Positions 49,710 through 61,586 of a stretch of DNA of 64,000 bases are shown here, piece after piece. Source of the DNA: Cinnamomum chago (Eukaryota > Streptophyta > Magnoliopsida > Laurales > Lauraceae); the NCBI GenBank assembly GCA_038049695.1, contig CP142453.1:20588001-20652000 (forward strand). The letters run 5' to 3'. Numbering within the stretch: position 1 is the first letter of the stretch; each line of letters starts with the position of its first letter. The notes under the pieces were generated by a model. The model was not told where the DNA came from. It did not search any database and was given only the letters and a program-made list of their open reading frames with translations. The position numbers and the translations under genes are program-made.

Positions 49710-51344
49710 TTCCTGCTTAAAGCCTTAAACTGGGTTTTGATGGATAGAAATCGAATCCGAGAATCCTGCATCTTCACAATATAAGAGAATGTAATGTGAA
49801 AAGCTTCTTTTGTAGTCATTTGTTGAGGGACTTTGGATTTTATTAGTATTACTATTAATTCTCTGTTTGATCAATACCATATTTATCATAGGAAAGCGCA
49901 AAGTCCATATAATGGTTATATAATATGAATTTTTGTGTTCTTTCCCTACTGTTAGGAAAGATAATGATAGAACTACAGAAGCAGAAAAGAGGAAATGGCA
50001 TGGAAAGGTATCCCCTGCAGTACACGAGTGAAATGCAAATGCATCTTTTCTCACAAAAATTTCCTCTGCGTAAGAATTTGGTCAGAAACAAGAAGGAATT
50101 CCAGAAACACACACGTGAGAACTGTTAAGATAGTGAACTTATTCGACGTATGCATGTTCCTCAACTGTATTTTTATCTTTTAGTTTGTTTCTTTGCAAGG
50201 GTACTTAACCATCTGGGTGTTCATTTGCATATGTTGCTAGGAAAAATCAATTGTAAATATTTAGTCAGTGTCTATATGGCGAGGGGTTAGAGCTATGAAT
50301 GAAAAATTATTTTTATGGTGTTATATTCTATTGTAAACGACAGATGATAAAGGTTTGTATCAATGACAAATAAGTTTACTTCATAGTAGACTTCTAGGTT
50401 GGGGAGATGCGGAAATCTTCCTTTATATGTGAATCACTTAGAAACTTAGCAAATACAAAGGGTGCATGATCTAATCTAAGCAATCACAACAAGTACTAAG
50501 AAAGAAAAAATAAAGAGAGCAAAGAGCTAAGAAGCACACACAGGTCAAAAACCCTCTTATATAAGAAAGAGGGTAAACCACAAAGCCACAGATCAAATTC
50601 ACTACACAAAATAGGAGTTCACAAGCTGTTTTTTTTTCTCAAGCTACTAACTTAGGGGAAGGCCTTGCATGTGTATGCTCACAGTTTTCACAATGACATG
50701 ACGTTTTTAAAATTATAAAGCATTTCATCCTTAGTTTTCACTGTGTATGCTTACAGTTTTCTAAAAAGTTCATCATCAATGAAGTTAAAAGATAAGAGGC
50801 TCCACCGGTTGAATCATAAGACCACATATACCTGAGTGAACTCTTTCCAAAACTTATGTTTCTATACTCATGTTTTTCTTTGCAAAATAAACTTTACATT
50901 GCTTTCCAATTATATAAGCATCACATGCATTTAAATCCATTCCTTTAATTTCTGCAGGAGGTCCTTCTTTAATCTTTACAAAGACTTCTCCTTTTTGCTC
51001 ATATTATGAAAGAATCATGAAAACCATCACACACAGTCGTACCTGAAGAAGGTTGTTCTTTTAACACTAACTAATTAGTTATCCATTGGTCCATCTGACT
51101 AGTTTTTGGTCCACCAATAATCAAACTGCACAATTATACATACATTTACTACTGTAAATTTGAAATTGATCCCATCACCATCTACTGTTGGATTGAATCA
51201 TGATAGAAGGTATACTTGTAACACTATTAAAGTTCCATGCCCTAAGATAAAGCATAAGAAGATCTTGGCACTCTGGTTGCTCAGTTCGTTAGCAACCTGC
51301 AACCCGATATCTTGCGCAGCTCTTTGAACCCCGGGTATGCTGCC

Positions 51345-51480
51345 CTTTCCCACTTGCGTGGGTTCCTTTCTTGCATGTGCGGGCTCCCTTCTCACTTGTG
51401 TGGGCTATTGGGCTTCCTTCCCATGGTATGTGGGCTCTCTCCCCACTTATGTGGGCTCCTTTCCCATGCATGTGCGGATG
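51345..51480. repeat. Degenerate array of CCCACTTGTGTGGGCTCC units
   Basis: Five to six imperfect units of 20-27 bp built on CAC/ATGTGTGGGCT and TTCCC, next to a GGTCCCAGGTCCCCGGGCCCC tract. Possibly part of an old LTR; ends not resolved. Confidence 0.55.
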
Positions 51481-54400
51481 CTATCGTGGGTCCCAGGTCC
51501 CCGGGCCCCTTGGCTGGGGTAAAAAGATCTTGTTGCGGTGAATATATCCAATTCTTAATCCACAACATATCATACTTGTTGAAGTCATCGCTGACTCAGC
51601 ACACGCACATAAGAGTATTTTGGTCGTGTAGTTGAGTATCTGTAGAATGCAATAGACTATTTTGGTCGTGTTATCAATTTCTCTCTGTTCCATTCTCCCA
51701 CAACAATACCCATGTCATTTCTCTACTATGTGATTATGCCGTGTCTAGGTGGGCCTCACACAATCTAAGGCATGCAATTGAAAAACTAACCTGGGCTTTC
51801 TATGACACCTATCATTGGTAGACTAAGCATAAATGGGAGATGACTCCCCACGCATCAGTAAAAAACATATTGCTAATTTGGTTAACTCTCTTGGACACTA
51901 TCACTTAGCTGATCCAAGTAATCGAAATGAAGTATGACATAGAAACTCCTCTTTTCTGTATCAACCGGCTATTTCAAGGCCTTGCATCACATGGCTTGAA
52001 ATGTCCAAGGAAAATTCATGGAAACCACCTTGAATTTCATGGCTGAATGAGGCCCACTAAAATTCGATGTGCCATATAAGCTGCTAGATTTACCTCAGTC
52101 TAAAGCATTCATGGGCCAGGCTAACCCTGGGCTTGAGTGGGACCTGCCTGTAGACATTGGGCTCAATTTGGCTCCAGGGATGATAAGTAAACTTGTCGGC
52201 TTCAGCCTAGTATATTATTATCATTTGGCACCGGACATTTACCATAAAGGGGCACAATGCAATTGCCTACATAACCCACTTTTTCAATGCCCCTTTGGAG
52301 GAGTTTTTAATATTTTGGAGCTCACCACTAATCAATCTATAATCTTTTCACACACACCAATTCCCACATAAGCCAAAGTTTTACATTATTCTAGGTATTA
52401 TTCACCATTAGGTCTTTATAAAAAATAAAGAAATTACAAGATATATAGTCCTTAAACTTAAATAATTTTAAAACTGAGGGCTAACATCGTTTGATCAGCC
52501 ATACAGCTCATATTTTCTTTATCTACGTCAAAATCTGTTTATCAATATGCCTCCCTCGATTCTCAATCGTCTAAGTGGGACTCTTTGGGTGTTTAGTAAA
52601 CAAGTCGGGATGACACATAAATTTTAAAATTTTTGATAGTACATACGTCTTTACACCTAATATTTGTCCTAAAATCGCGAAATATTAAATATTATAGCAA
52701 GTGCATAAAATGTTTTAGGAACAAACACTACTAATCTTCTAAAAATACTTAGAGTTTGACAGCTCAAAAAGGTAGAAGGACAGATGTACGGACATTATCC
52801 TCCCATTGCATGATTTGAAGGTACTTGCAGTGTATTTGGGCCTGAATTGGGTCATGAAATAGACTGTGCGTCAACAAGCTTCGCCCAATCCATGAAATCC
52901 CATGTGAATCGGTTTTCGATTGATGACACCATTTGAACGACCGCAACTTCGAATGCATCACTCCTTTCGATTTACAGGTATTCCTTTTTCCTTCCCTTTG
53001 TTTTCCTTTTTTTTTTTTGTGTTTGTTTATTTTGGTTTGAAATGTGATTTTTAACATGGAATCCTCAATGGGGTATTTGGTTTTCTGTTTTTTTCATGGT
53101 CTCTTGAGTTTGCTTGAATGAGAAAAATTGCCTATGATTGCCCTTTCCTTGAATGAAATCAAAACAAAGAAATCAGAAATGCCTAAGGTATTCGAGCCTT
53201 TTTGGATGGATTTCAACCTTTTTTTTTTCTTTCTGATTTTGGTCGACGGGTGTTCTTGTTTTCAATTGGGTTATCAGTTTATGGTTTTCAATTGTATGAG
53301 AAAAATGCTTATCCTTCTCATGTAAGTTCCCCCACATTAGGGTTTTTGGATGGGTTTCCAATTTCATTACTTGGGGTTATGTTATTATTTTCCAATGTAG
53401 GATTTCCATTTTCATCATTGTTTGGTGCTGCTTTGCAATATGATTCATATATTGATCAAGGGAACTTTGGGTTTTTGATGTCATGATGTCTAGTTTAGGT
53501 TCAAGGTGGTTTTGTTGTTGTTTGGTGGATAAGATATGTAGCAATGCATTTGCCCTGTGAGGTTACATTTTGGGCTGGAGCATTTCATATGGGGTTGCCT
53601 TTTTTAATGATCCTGTTCATTTAATGGGAATTCTGGTTGGTAGGCACAAGATAAAAATCTACCCCCACCCCCTTTGTGGGTCATTTGCAAGCCACCTGTT
53701 GGATGGTTGCAATTATTTGATGGGGGATGCAATTTCCTGCAGCGCTCTCGTCCATGTTTGTTTGTTGCATTAGATGAATGATTTGGATCATCGAGAGATG
53801 GACCCCCACTTAAGTGGTTTGCTTGGCTTGAAAAGTAGGACTTACAAAGCTGAGTCCAGATAGATGCGATAAGGCTTCAATGATGATGACTTTGGATCTT
53901 ATGCCGACTGATCTTTTTTAGAAACACTGTTAGATGGTTGAAACCATTTCTTAGAAACTCACTGATTTCCCCAAAATATGATTGCGTTTCAGAATGAGCA
54001 TGTTTTAGTTGCATTCCGAATTCTTATTTATGACAATTAGCTTGTCTTATTTTTTTTAATATATTTTTTGTCAAAATAGTCAAGCCATCAAAATCAATAT
54101 TGGAAATCAAAAGAATTTTTAGTTTTTAGATCTCAAATATTGGTTATTTTTTCATTTCCTTTTATTTTCTTCACTTATTTAGGTAGGCGATTGGGACAGA
54201 CCATGCTTGTCCAATCAAGCTATGTCCTCAGCCTGTATGTGCCTCAACTCTATGCCTTGTCTCTGTTTGGATATTATTTTTCTTCTGTTCTGCAAGTTTG
54301 GAAGTTTTATTCCAAAAGGTGATTTCAAAAAGTTTTACAAATATTAAAAAATGTGTCTTCTAATGTACAACTTCATTGATGCCGAATTCCAGAATTTGTT

Positions 54401-56047
54401 CCGTTCCATTCAAATTCATGTTGAGAACCCAATTTGAAGTGAGGCAATTGCTAGTAAGTATAAAAATGCAAAGTTCAAACCCCATGTAAGGAATTTCCTA
54501 TTCAAAACGACATGCTCGTTTGATTGACAACTTTTTTTAAGTGTTCACTGGTCGTAAATATAGTCTCAGAGCCTGTTCTGGATTGGTGGATCTCATCCAG
54601 TGATGACGACGAGAAAGAAGGTAGAGGTGAATGACTAGAATTTGGATGAATGAAAGAGCATTTTAAAGATATTTCACTTTGCTGAGGTAGATTTAAGGAA
54701 AAATTGTACAAAGGAGATTGTTAAGTGAATTTTCTTTTTATGAACTACGAAAAACTAATTATATCAAAAGGATAAGAAAAGGAAGTCTACTACCCCAATA
54801 ATGGTAGAATCAAGAAAAAAAAACTAAATAAATACGTTAATCAACTCCCTATTTCGCTAAAAAATTAACCTCTTGATTAGCTATTTCAAAAATGTGTTTG
54901 AGGTGGCACTTAACTAAGTGTTCCTAAATTCTAAATGTTTCCCAAGATAAAATCTGGTCTCCCTGGTAATTGCCTTTTTCATATCCCAATGAATTGCATT
55001 CTTAGAAACTTCTGGTGATTAGATTGCCTACATATCTTTGCTTGAATGTTCGAAGTGCTTAACGAATGAGTGAATAACTAAAGTTTTGCCTCATTGGATT
55101 CTTTCAACCCCGTTGACCTTAAAAAGGAAAAAAAGAGGTAGCATCTCACCTGAATAATTTCTCTATACTCCTTCCATCCTCCTCCAGCCCAGCCAGTCCA
55201 AGTTTTTCCTCTAGCCACATCATCAATGTTTAACTTGAACTGGCCCATTCTTGTGGTTTTTTCTTTTGAACTTGCAACCTTGTGGTTCACTGCCTTGCCA
55301 GGGACTGTCTACACTTTCCATGCATGCACAAGCCTCTAACTTACATTTATTTTGTTTTATATTTGTTGTTGCTTTTGATGGACTGAATTTATATACTTTG
55401 TTATTACTTGTAGACATTGTTGTTAAAATACTATGATCTGTATCCTGAATCCCATGATTCTTATTGAATGCTAAGGAAGAAAATTCATATCCATAAACGT
55501 ATTCCGTTTGTAGTTAAATGCTAGATTCAAGTGTAAATTTTATGATTCAATAAAGCATTAATTGAATCTTAAAATTTACAAGATTCATTTGGATGGGAAT
55601 TGGGAACTGCCACAACCCAAATGGCTCGCGTTAGTAATTTTTTTTGTCCTTTTATTTTGAAGAGGTTATCTTGTGATCAACGAAACCTCTTAAGAATTTG
55701 TGGAATTTTTGAAAGGTTTAGAGATAAATAAGGAATAGGCATGTGACTGAAGCGTTCAACTGTATGTTCAACTGTATGTATCTAAATCACTTTACCAGGG
55801 GTGGAGTGTGAAAATTTTTACATGAAAATGAACCCATTTACACACCATTTTTTACATGTGGTTAATTTACACGAATTCTTTAGAATAATTAAAGATACAC
55901 ATGTAATTTTTCCCCATGTGTATTGATTAATATGTACATGGTATTATGGTTGCTAACACACGACCCCTTCAACATATACCCTCCTCAAAACTTATTGCAG
56001 AGCTTTGCTTTTGTTTATCAAATATGGTAAATTCTTTGACATATAGT

Positions 56048-56871
56048 CAGGGGCGGATCTAGGGGGCGGGGGGGGGGGGGGGGGGCTGGGGTGGCTGCAG
56101 CTTTCAGCCAAAAAAAAAAAAAAAATAGTTTTTTACATTTTCTGATTTTTTGTTCTTCTTCTATGGTTTTCTGAAATGGAGGTTTTGTAGTTTCTTTCTA
56201 TTCTTCATCTTGATTTTTTGTGGTTGTGCCCTCCGGATCTCAGGTACGAATTTAGGGTGTTTTTATTACATGTGTTTGTTCATTTTCTGGTTTTTTATTC
56301 TTCTTTTATGGTTTTCTGAAATGGAGGTTTTGTAGTTTCTTTCTATTCTTCATCTTGATTCTTTGTGGTTGTGCCCTCTGGATCTCAAGTACGAATTTGG
56401 GGTGTTTTTATTACATGGGTTTGTTCATTTTCTGGTTTTTTGTTCTTTTTTTATGGTTTTCTGAAATGGAGGTTTTGTAATTTCTTTCTATTCTTCATCT
56501 TGATTCTTTGTGGTTGTGGAGAAAGATTTGCTCTTTGTGTTACTAGAAGTTGTCAGCCTGCCACATTATGGGATTGGGTTTCCCATTTACAGTACCTCTG
56601 TAACTTTGTTTGTTCATCACTTCATTGTGAGTTGAAAATGAAAAGAAAAAAAAAACTTAGGAAAAAAAAATTAAAACCGGTCTTATGTATTGTATATTGA
56701 TGATTATTTACTATCTTAGGTTATAATGTCGCATTATCAAGCGCCCATTGTTGTTATCTTTGGTGGGACATTGTTGCTATTTTTTATAGTTTTTGGTGAG
56801 ATATTATTGCTATTTTTTTAGTGTAACTTAAGAGCAGCCCCCCCAGATTAGAAGTCCTGGATCCGCCCTTG
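56048..56871. mobile_element. Non-autonomous hAT element, perfect 8-bp TSD
   Basis: 824 bp with ends CAGGGGCGGATCTAG (left) and CAAGGGCGGATCCAG (right, reverse complement), flanked by CATATAGT at 56040-56047 and 56872-56879, identical. The CAGGGGCGGA terminus is a common plant hAT type. The left subterminal region has a G run of about 17, the right a matching C run of eight. The interior is a 145-bp tandem array. No transposase. Confidence 0.92.
56137..56520. repeat. 145-bp tandem repeat x 2.6 inside the hAT element
   Basis: Units start at about 56137, 56282 and 56427; each has TATGGTTTTCTGAAATGGAG, TTTCTATTCTTCATCTTGAT and GTGGTTGTG. The third is cut short. Units are over 90% alike by eye. 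The frame stays open through the units, but the composition is poly-aromatic and I take it as non-coding. Confidence 0.9.
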
Positions 56872-56879
56872 CATATAGT

Positions 56880-58196
56880 AAGAAATATGGTAAATTGTTT
56901 ATCAAATACGAACTCAACTTCAGACTTTGACAAAAAAATAGTAGTAAGTGCAGTCATGTTGAGTAGTACCATGAATCAATGTAATGTAATATTTATAGCC
57001 TACTCTGCACAGGAAGGTTTCTCTAAAACATTAGAATGAATAATTTCAAAAGGAGCATTAGCATGAGACTGACTTACATGGAATTGTAAAAAAAAAAAAT
57101 TGCTATTACTCAAACAACATGAAAATCATTTATTATTCCACAAAAGAAGTTTTCACATCACACTTGTTTGAATATCTCCAGATTTGAAGAGAAAAGTGAA
57201 TGTTCATTAATTGTTATTCAAGTGACCTAGTCTTTCTATCGTAATACCCAAAGTTTCTTCCTAAATGCAAATTATCAGCAGGTCCTGGTAGTAGGCAGGA
57301 ATTAGGGAATGAGCTACTGTCCGGGACAAGGAGGTGCTCTTGCTTGACTCCTTTTAATTACCTTCTCAGTTTGTCAATCCGGTATTAAATAACCAGATGA
57401 AGAGAAATAAGCTGAGAAATTGTTCTGAACAAGTTGACGCCTAGGAATCAAGTTAGCATATACCATCGGAACAGAAGATACATCAGAGTGAAAGGGTTGA
57501 TTGTCAAAAATAGGAAATGTAATGGTTCCAGTCCAAGTGATAAGACATTTTCTTGCCTTCTGCAGTAAGAATTCAACCATAATGTTATATAAAATTCATG
57601 CGATTGGAAGTACATGTTGACAAGGAGGGTTGTGCTCTACTACTACAAAGGCACATGACTAAGAAAGCTGAGGCTATTAGCAAGGCAGCAAAACTGTATA
57701 AATCATTTCCTTGATTGATTTTTTCTCCTCAAGAGCTGGAGGTTGGTTGTGGGGCCACACCTAGACTACTAGGTGAAATGCCCACCTAGGGTCTAGGCAA
57801 GGCAATGACCTCTGTGAAAATGCCTGTGAGTGCTCAGATGCTTTCCAGGGCTGTCCTTGAAAACACTGGATTCTGTACTGGTTTTTCCTAATAAATAGTC
57901 AAGTTTTAAATTAAAAAGGAAATTTCCAGAGCAGAGCTTCCAGTTTCCTGTAAAGAGCATAAGTTTTGAGATCTTTTATGTTATTCCAGTATGGAAGCTG
58001 CTTTGGTCGATCATTCGCAGTATAGTTCAAATAAGTATAACGTAGATTTTTTTTTTTATTGTTTGGTTTATTTGTTAGCAATTTATCCTTAAGCTCTAAA
58101 CACTAGTATTAACTCTACCGTTTGCAGGCTTATAGAATTCTTGAAGGCCTGCCTGTTGATAATTTAGCACCCTGACCGGTCTTTTCTGCAAACACC
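56880..58196. other. Upstream flank / 5' UTR of KINB3
   Basis: No gene recognised. A TTTGCAG acceptor at 58121-58127 would start a 5' UTR-plus-coding exon at 58128, implying a non-coding exon further upstream. Confidence 0.4.
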
Positions 58197-58613
58197 ATGG
58201 ATAATCTGTACAGAGATGATCAAGTATGCTATATATCTAGGCTTAATTGATGCTGCTACAGTATGTTCTTTCTTTTGTTATGAACAACTATCTGTATGCA
58301 GGAGGAAGTAAATGTAGTTGGGTTCGAAGTCCCAAGATCACCCGATTCAAGTTACAACAACCCAAATCCAGGGAGTGAAGACGAAGCACGAGACCCACCA
58401 ATCGTTCCTTCTCACCTACAACATACCCCGCTGAGCTTCCTGCCTAGCGGAGAGGCTTCAGGGAGTCTTCCTATACCTCAAAATGTGATTCTTAACCATC
58501 TCTACATAGAGAAGAGGGACACCCAACGATCTGTAGTGGCCCTTGGGATCACGCATCGCTTCCAATCAAAGTTTGTTACCGTTGTGCTTTATAAACCAAT
58601 CCAGAGAAGGTGA
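58197..58613 (+). CDS. KINB3: SnRK1 regulatory subunit beta-3
   Basis: Beta subunit of the plant SnRK1 (AMPK/Snf1-type) energy-sensing kinase complex. Two coding exons, 58197-58223 (MDNLYRDDQ) and 58302-58613, encode 112 residues. The protein lacks the glycogen-binding CBM and myristoyl N terminus of beta-1/2, as is normal for the plant-specific truncated beta-3. Signatures in order: VVGFEVPRSPDSSYNN (residues 14-29), EDEARDPPIVPSHLQHTPLS, PQNVILNHLYIE (ASC domain, binds the kinase and gamma subunits), RSVVALGITHRF and VTVVLYKPIQRR at the end. All conserved blocks are intact. The whole ASC domain sits in one exon. The start is chosen for its length match to known beta-3 proteins and the GT-AG phase. 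Confidence 0.94.
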
Positions 58614-61586
58614 ATATTGTGAGTTGTGCATTCCCAATGCTCTTTTAATTAGGATGGGCATGTGATCCCCGATGGAACCTTGGGGTTGGCCCCACATCAC
58701 AGATGAAATGCAGCAAAAGCTTTGCTATATTGTAGCTGCTACATCTAGATATCAGTCTCAAATGGTTTGAGATGACTCTTGTGTATCTCATTTATTTCTC
58801 AGGCCTTTTAAATGTGTATTCAGATTGCAGCTATACATTCTGGCATAGGTGTGAGATCTAAGCTGTTTTCATTCTTGATCCAAGTATATATGATCACATG
58901 GCTTCAATATCATGCCAGACTATTTATCAGGCTGTTTAGTGCATCAAACAAAATGGACACTTGGAATAAAAGGTTAAAAAAAAAAAGGAACTTGGACATT
59001 GGATGCTCCTGGGGCCCAAATGATTGGTTGATAAGCTAGGCATGCCTGATTAAGTTTTGCAAACTAGTGTTCAAAGTCTTATGGCCCTTTTGTTTTATAT
59101 AATTGAATTCCTAGGAGTTTTAGTACTTCTATCTGTGGAGGTGGTAAAAATTGAAGAAACGAAGGGGAAGATCCAAAAATGACCATCAAATAGTCTCCCC
59201 TCTAATTGATGAATCAAGGGGAGATGGTATCTAACATACTCAACTGGCACTTCGTGTCTTTGAGATATTGTCTGCTTTTCTTGTGGGACTTTAAAACTCA
59301 CACAAGAGTTCATCTTTCCTCGCCCACCTGTACAAGCAAGTCAAGGTGCAAATTTCTCCCAGCTGTGAAATCAAAAGTGGGTATTTCTATAATTTAGATC
59401 ACAAACAACAACAGATGGTTGATCCACACTGTGTCATATTTCATGGGACCAGTGACCTCACATACTGCCCTGTTTTTCTGATGTGTTAAGTTGAAGCCAT
59501 AAATTACCAAGTTGTGCTAGCATGATTATGTAATTATATGTCGACAAGAGCATGGGATAAACTCGATGAGTGGGGTCCATGCAAGTCCACATTTTCATGA
59601 TACGAAAAATTGAAAGAATTTGGCCAATCATATGTGGACATTTTACTGAAAAATATGTGTATTCTGTAGATTGGAACATAAGGGCATGTTAAAACACATC
59701 AGTTGTAACAAAATTTTTTAATGCAATTATTGTTTCTTTTGAAACCAACTATATACATACAGATATATATTTCGCTATCGGATGGTTTCTAACCCTTTGG
59801 GCTAGACTAATTCCTCTGGGCGTAGAGGGAAGTCGGATAAACTTCCTTGTAGCGCCAGTGTGGTAGTGCAGTTTCGAACCTACAACCTTTGGGTGCAAAC
59901 CGTGATCCTAGGCTAATTGAGCTACCCCTTGGGGTTAAACCAACTATATTTAGGTTGTCTAAATGAAGGGTTTTTTTTTTTTTTTCAAATCATTATGAGG
60001 GATTCTTGTTGAAAGATATGTAGTTCAACTATAACGGGATAAAGATCGGATTCAAGGAGAAAATATTAAATATTTCATATCATATTGTGATGATCCGATC
60101 TTCGATGAATGTGATGATTCTTTATAGGACAAACAGTTCTATGGTGATGTCCCCCATGGAAGTCTCAAGTTTTCTACACAACTACTGACTGGCCCATGTG
60201 AGGACTTTAATTAGATATAAGCCATTCATATCACATTCTTTTAGAAAAGACACTGGTTAGAATTTCAATTTGATCATGAGCGACATACACAAGTAGATTG
60301 ATAAATGTTAACAAAAAACCGTACCAAAATTTGAGGTTAGATAATGTACATTTATTTTTACTCTAGATAAAGGACTGCCAATTTAGAAGGTCACCAAATT
60401 CACTACAAGAACGTGTCTTTTTTTTTTTTCTGGAGCAGAATCTGATTACAATCTATTCAAGCAGGTCTTCTTCATTTCCTAACTTGGGAAAGAAATACTA
60501 GCCTTGTCATTCACCCTTTTAAGGCAAATACAGACCCATGCTCAGACCCCTTGCGCAGTATGAGTGTGGGCTTCCTATCTTATTTCATCCACTCCTTATT
60601 AAAGCTAGATAGATGAGATAAGACTAATATGATGATGATAATTGTCCTTGCTCCAGACATGTGCCTGAGTCAAATTGAGTGGAGTTGGCAGTGAACTGGA
60701 GGTTGCCCTGATGCATCCCTTTCTACTTCTCCTCTTGGAACCACTCTGATCCATAGCAGTACTCTCATTAGATTTTGTGGGTTGCTTGAAGTCGCCCATT
60801 GAAGGAAGTGCACCAGGCACAGCAGCATGGTGCACGCCATTATCATAGTGGTTACAAATAGTGACACTATGGGGTCTCTTAACAATGTCAAGAAAATTCA
60901 GGGTTAATTACTGAAAACCTTATACATAAAATCCAAGATGCAAGGTCTCTTAAAACCATGTAAGGAAAGAAGTTCTTTTGTTTATCTTGTCCCACTTTTT
61001 AGCACAAGGAGCAGTAAAAGCATGAGAAGTAGTAATAGATGTGATCTTTTTTTACTGTATCGTATTTGGATGGAAAAGCAGAACAGAAAAATAAACTTAT
61101 GATGTAACACTACTATCCTTTTATTCTTTCACACATTATTTTTTTATTAAAAAAAGTGTAATAAATATTGGTTTAGTGAACTTTATGAAAATAAGTAATT
61201 TTGATCTACACTCCCCGGGCACCTATATTTTACCTCATGGTATCTAATCAAAAGATGTTCCACCCCTGCACGTACTCCCCAGGTGAAAATGTCTATAGAC
61301 GTTCATCTCCCATTGACTCTTCCACACTTGAAAACCAGAAGGCCCCGGCCTAGGCTTGTAGCCTTGTACCAAGGAAATTATTAAAAATCTAAAGACCTCT
61401 TGAATGTTAGGGGTTTTGTGAGCCCTTTTTAAGTATTAACTCATTCCCCAAGGACTACTTTGCAAATTCACCATTGTGTTAAAATCCAGGATATTTCCTG
61501 CTATGTTTGTAACCTCATCCTGTTATATGAATTCCTGTTCATGAAGCTCTGCTTGGAAGAGCAGACCTTCAAATGCAGAGACAAGT
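58614..61586. other. Intergenic between KINB3 and the right-edge gene
   Basis: Holds one SINE (59755-59936). A minus-strand open stretch near 60605-60891 was inspected, but no family was recognised and an in-frame stop lies next to its only splice-like site. Confidence 0.4.
59755..59936 (-). repeat. tRNA-derived SINE with perfect 13-bp target duplication
   Basis: AAACCAACTATAT at 59742-59754 and 59937-59949 flanks 182 bp. The minus strand shows box A TAGCTCAATTAG and box B GGTTCGAAACTGC. Close relative of 37085-37274; the tail has decayed to an AT-rich stretch. Confidence 0.88.

Larger units (their letters stand above)
48544..56039. other. Gene-poor interval
   Basis: Apart from the cemA fragment and a degenerate array at 51345-51480, no gene is supported. 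52900-52980 ends CGATTTACAG|GTATTCC and could be a non-coding first exon of the KINB3 gene 5 kb downstream, but nothing proves it. Confidence 0.4.

Noticed and set aside
51186-51700. LTR starting TGTTGGATTG
   Set aside because: No matching CA end followed by TCTAC was found, so boundaries cannot be supported.
56150-56700. Membrane-like ORFs rich in Phe/Leu
   Set aside because: They are translations of the 145-bp tandem repeat inside a hAT MITE.
57374-57580. Minus-strand 68-codon ORF
   Set aside because: Open by length only; no motif or splice context was recognised.
60605-60891. Minus-strand gene with basic KRRSRKG motif
   Set aside because: No recognisable family, no supported splice partner, and stops adjacent to the only plausible acceptor.
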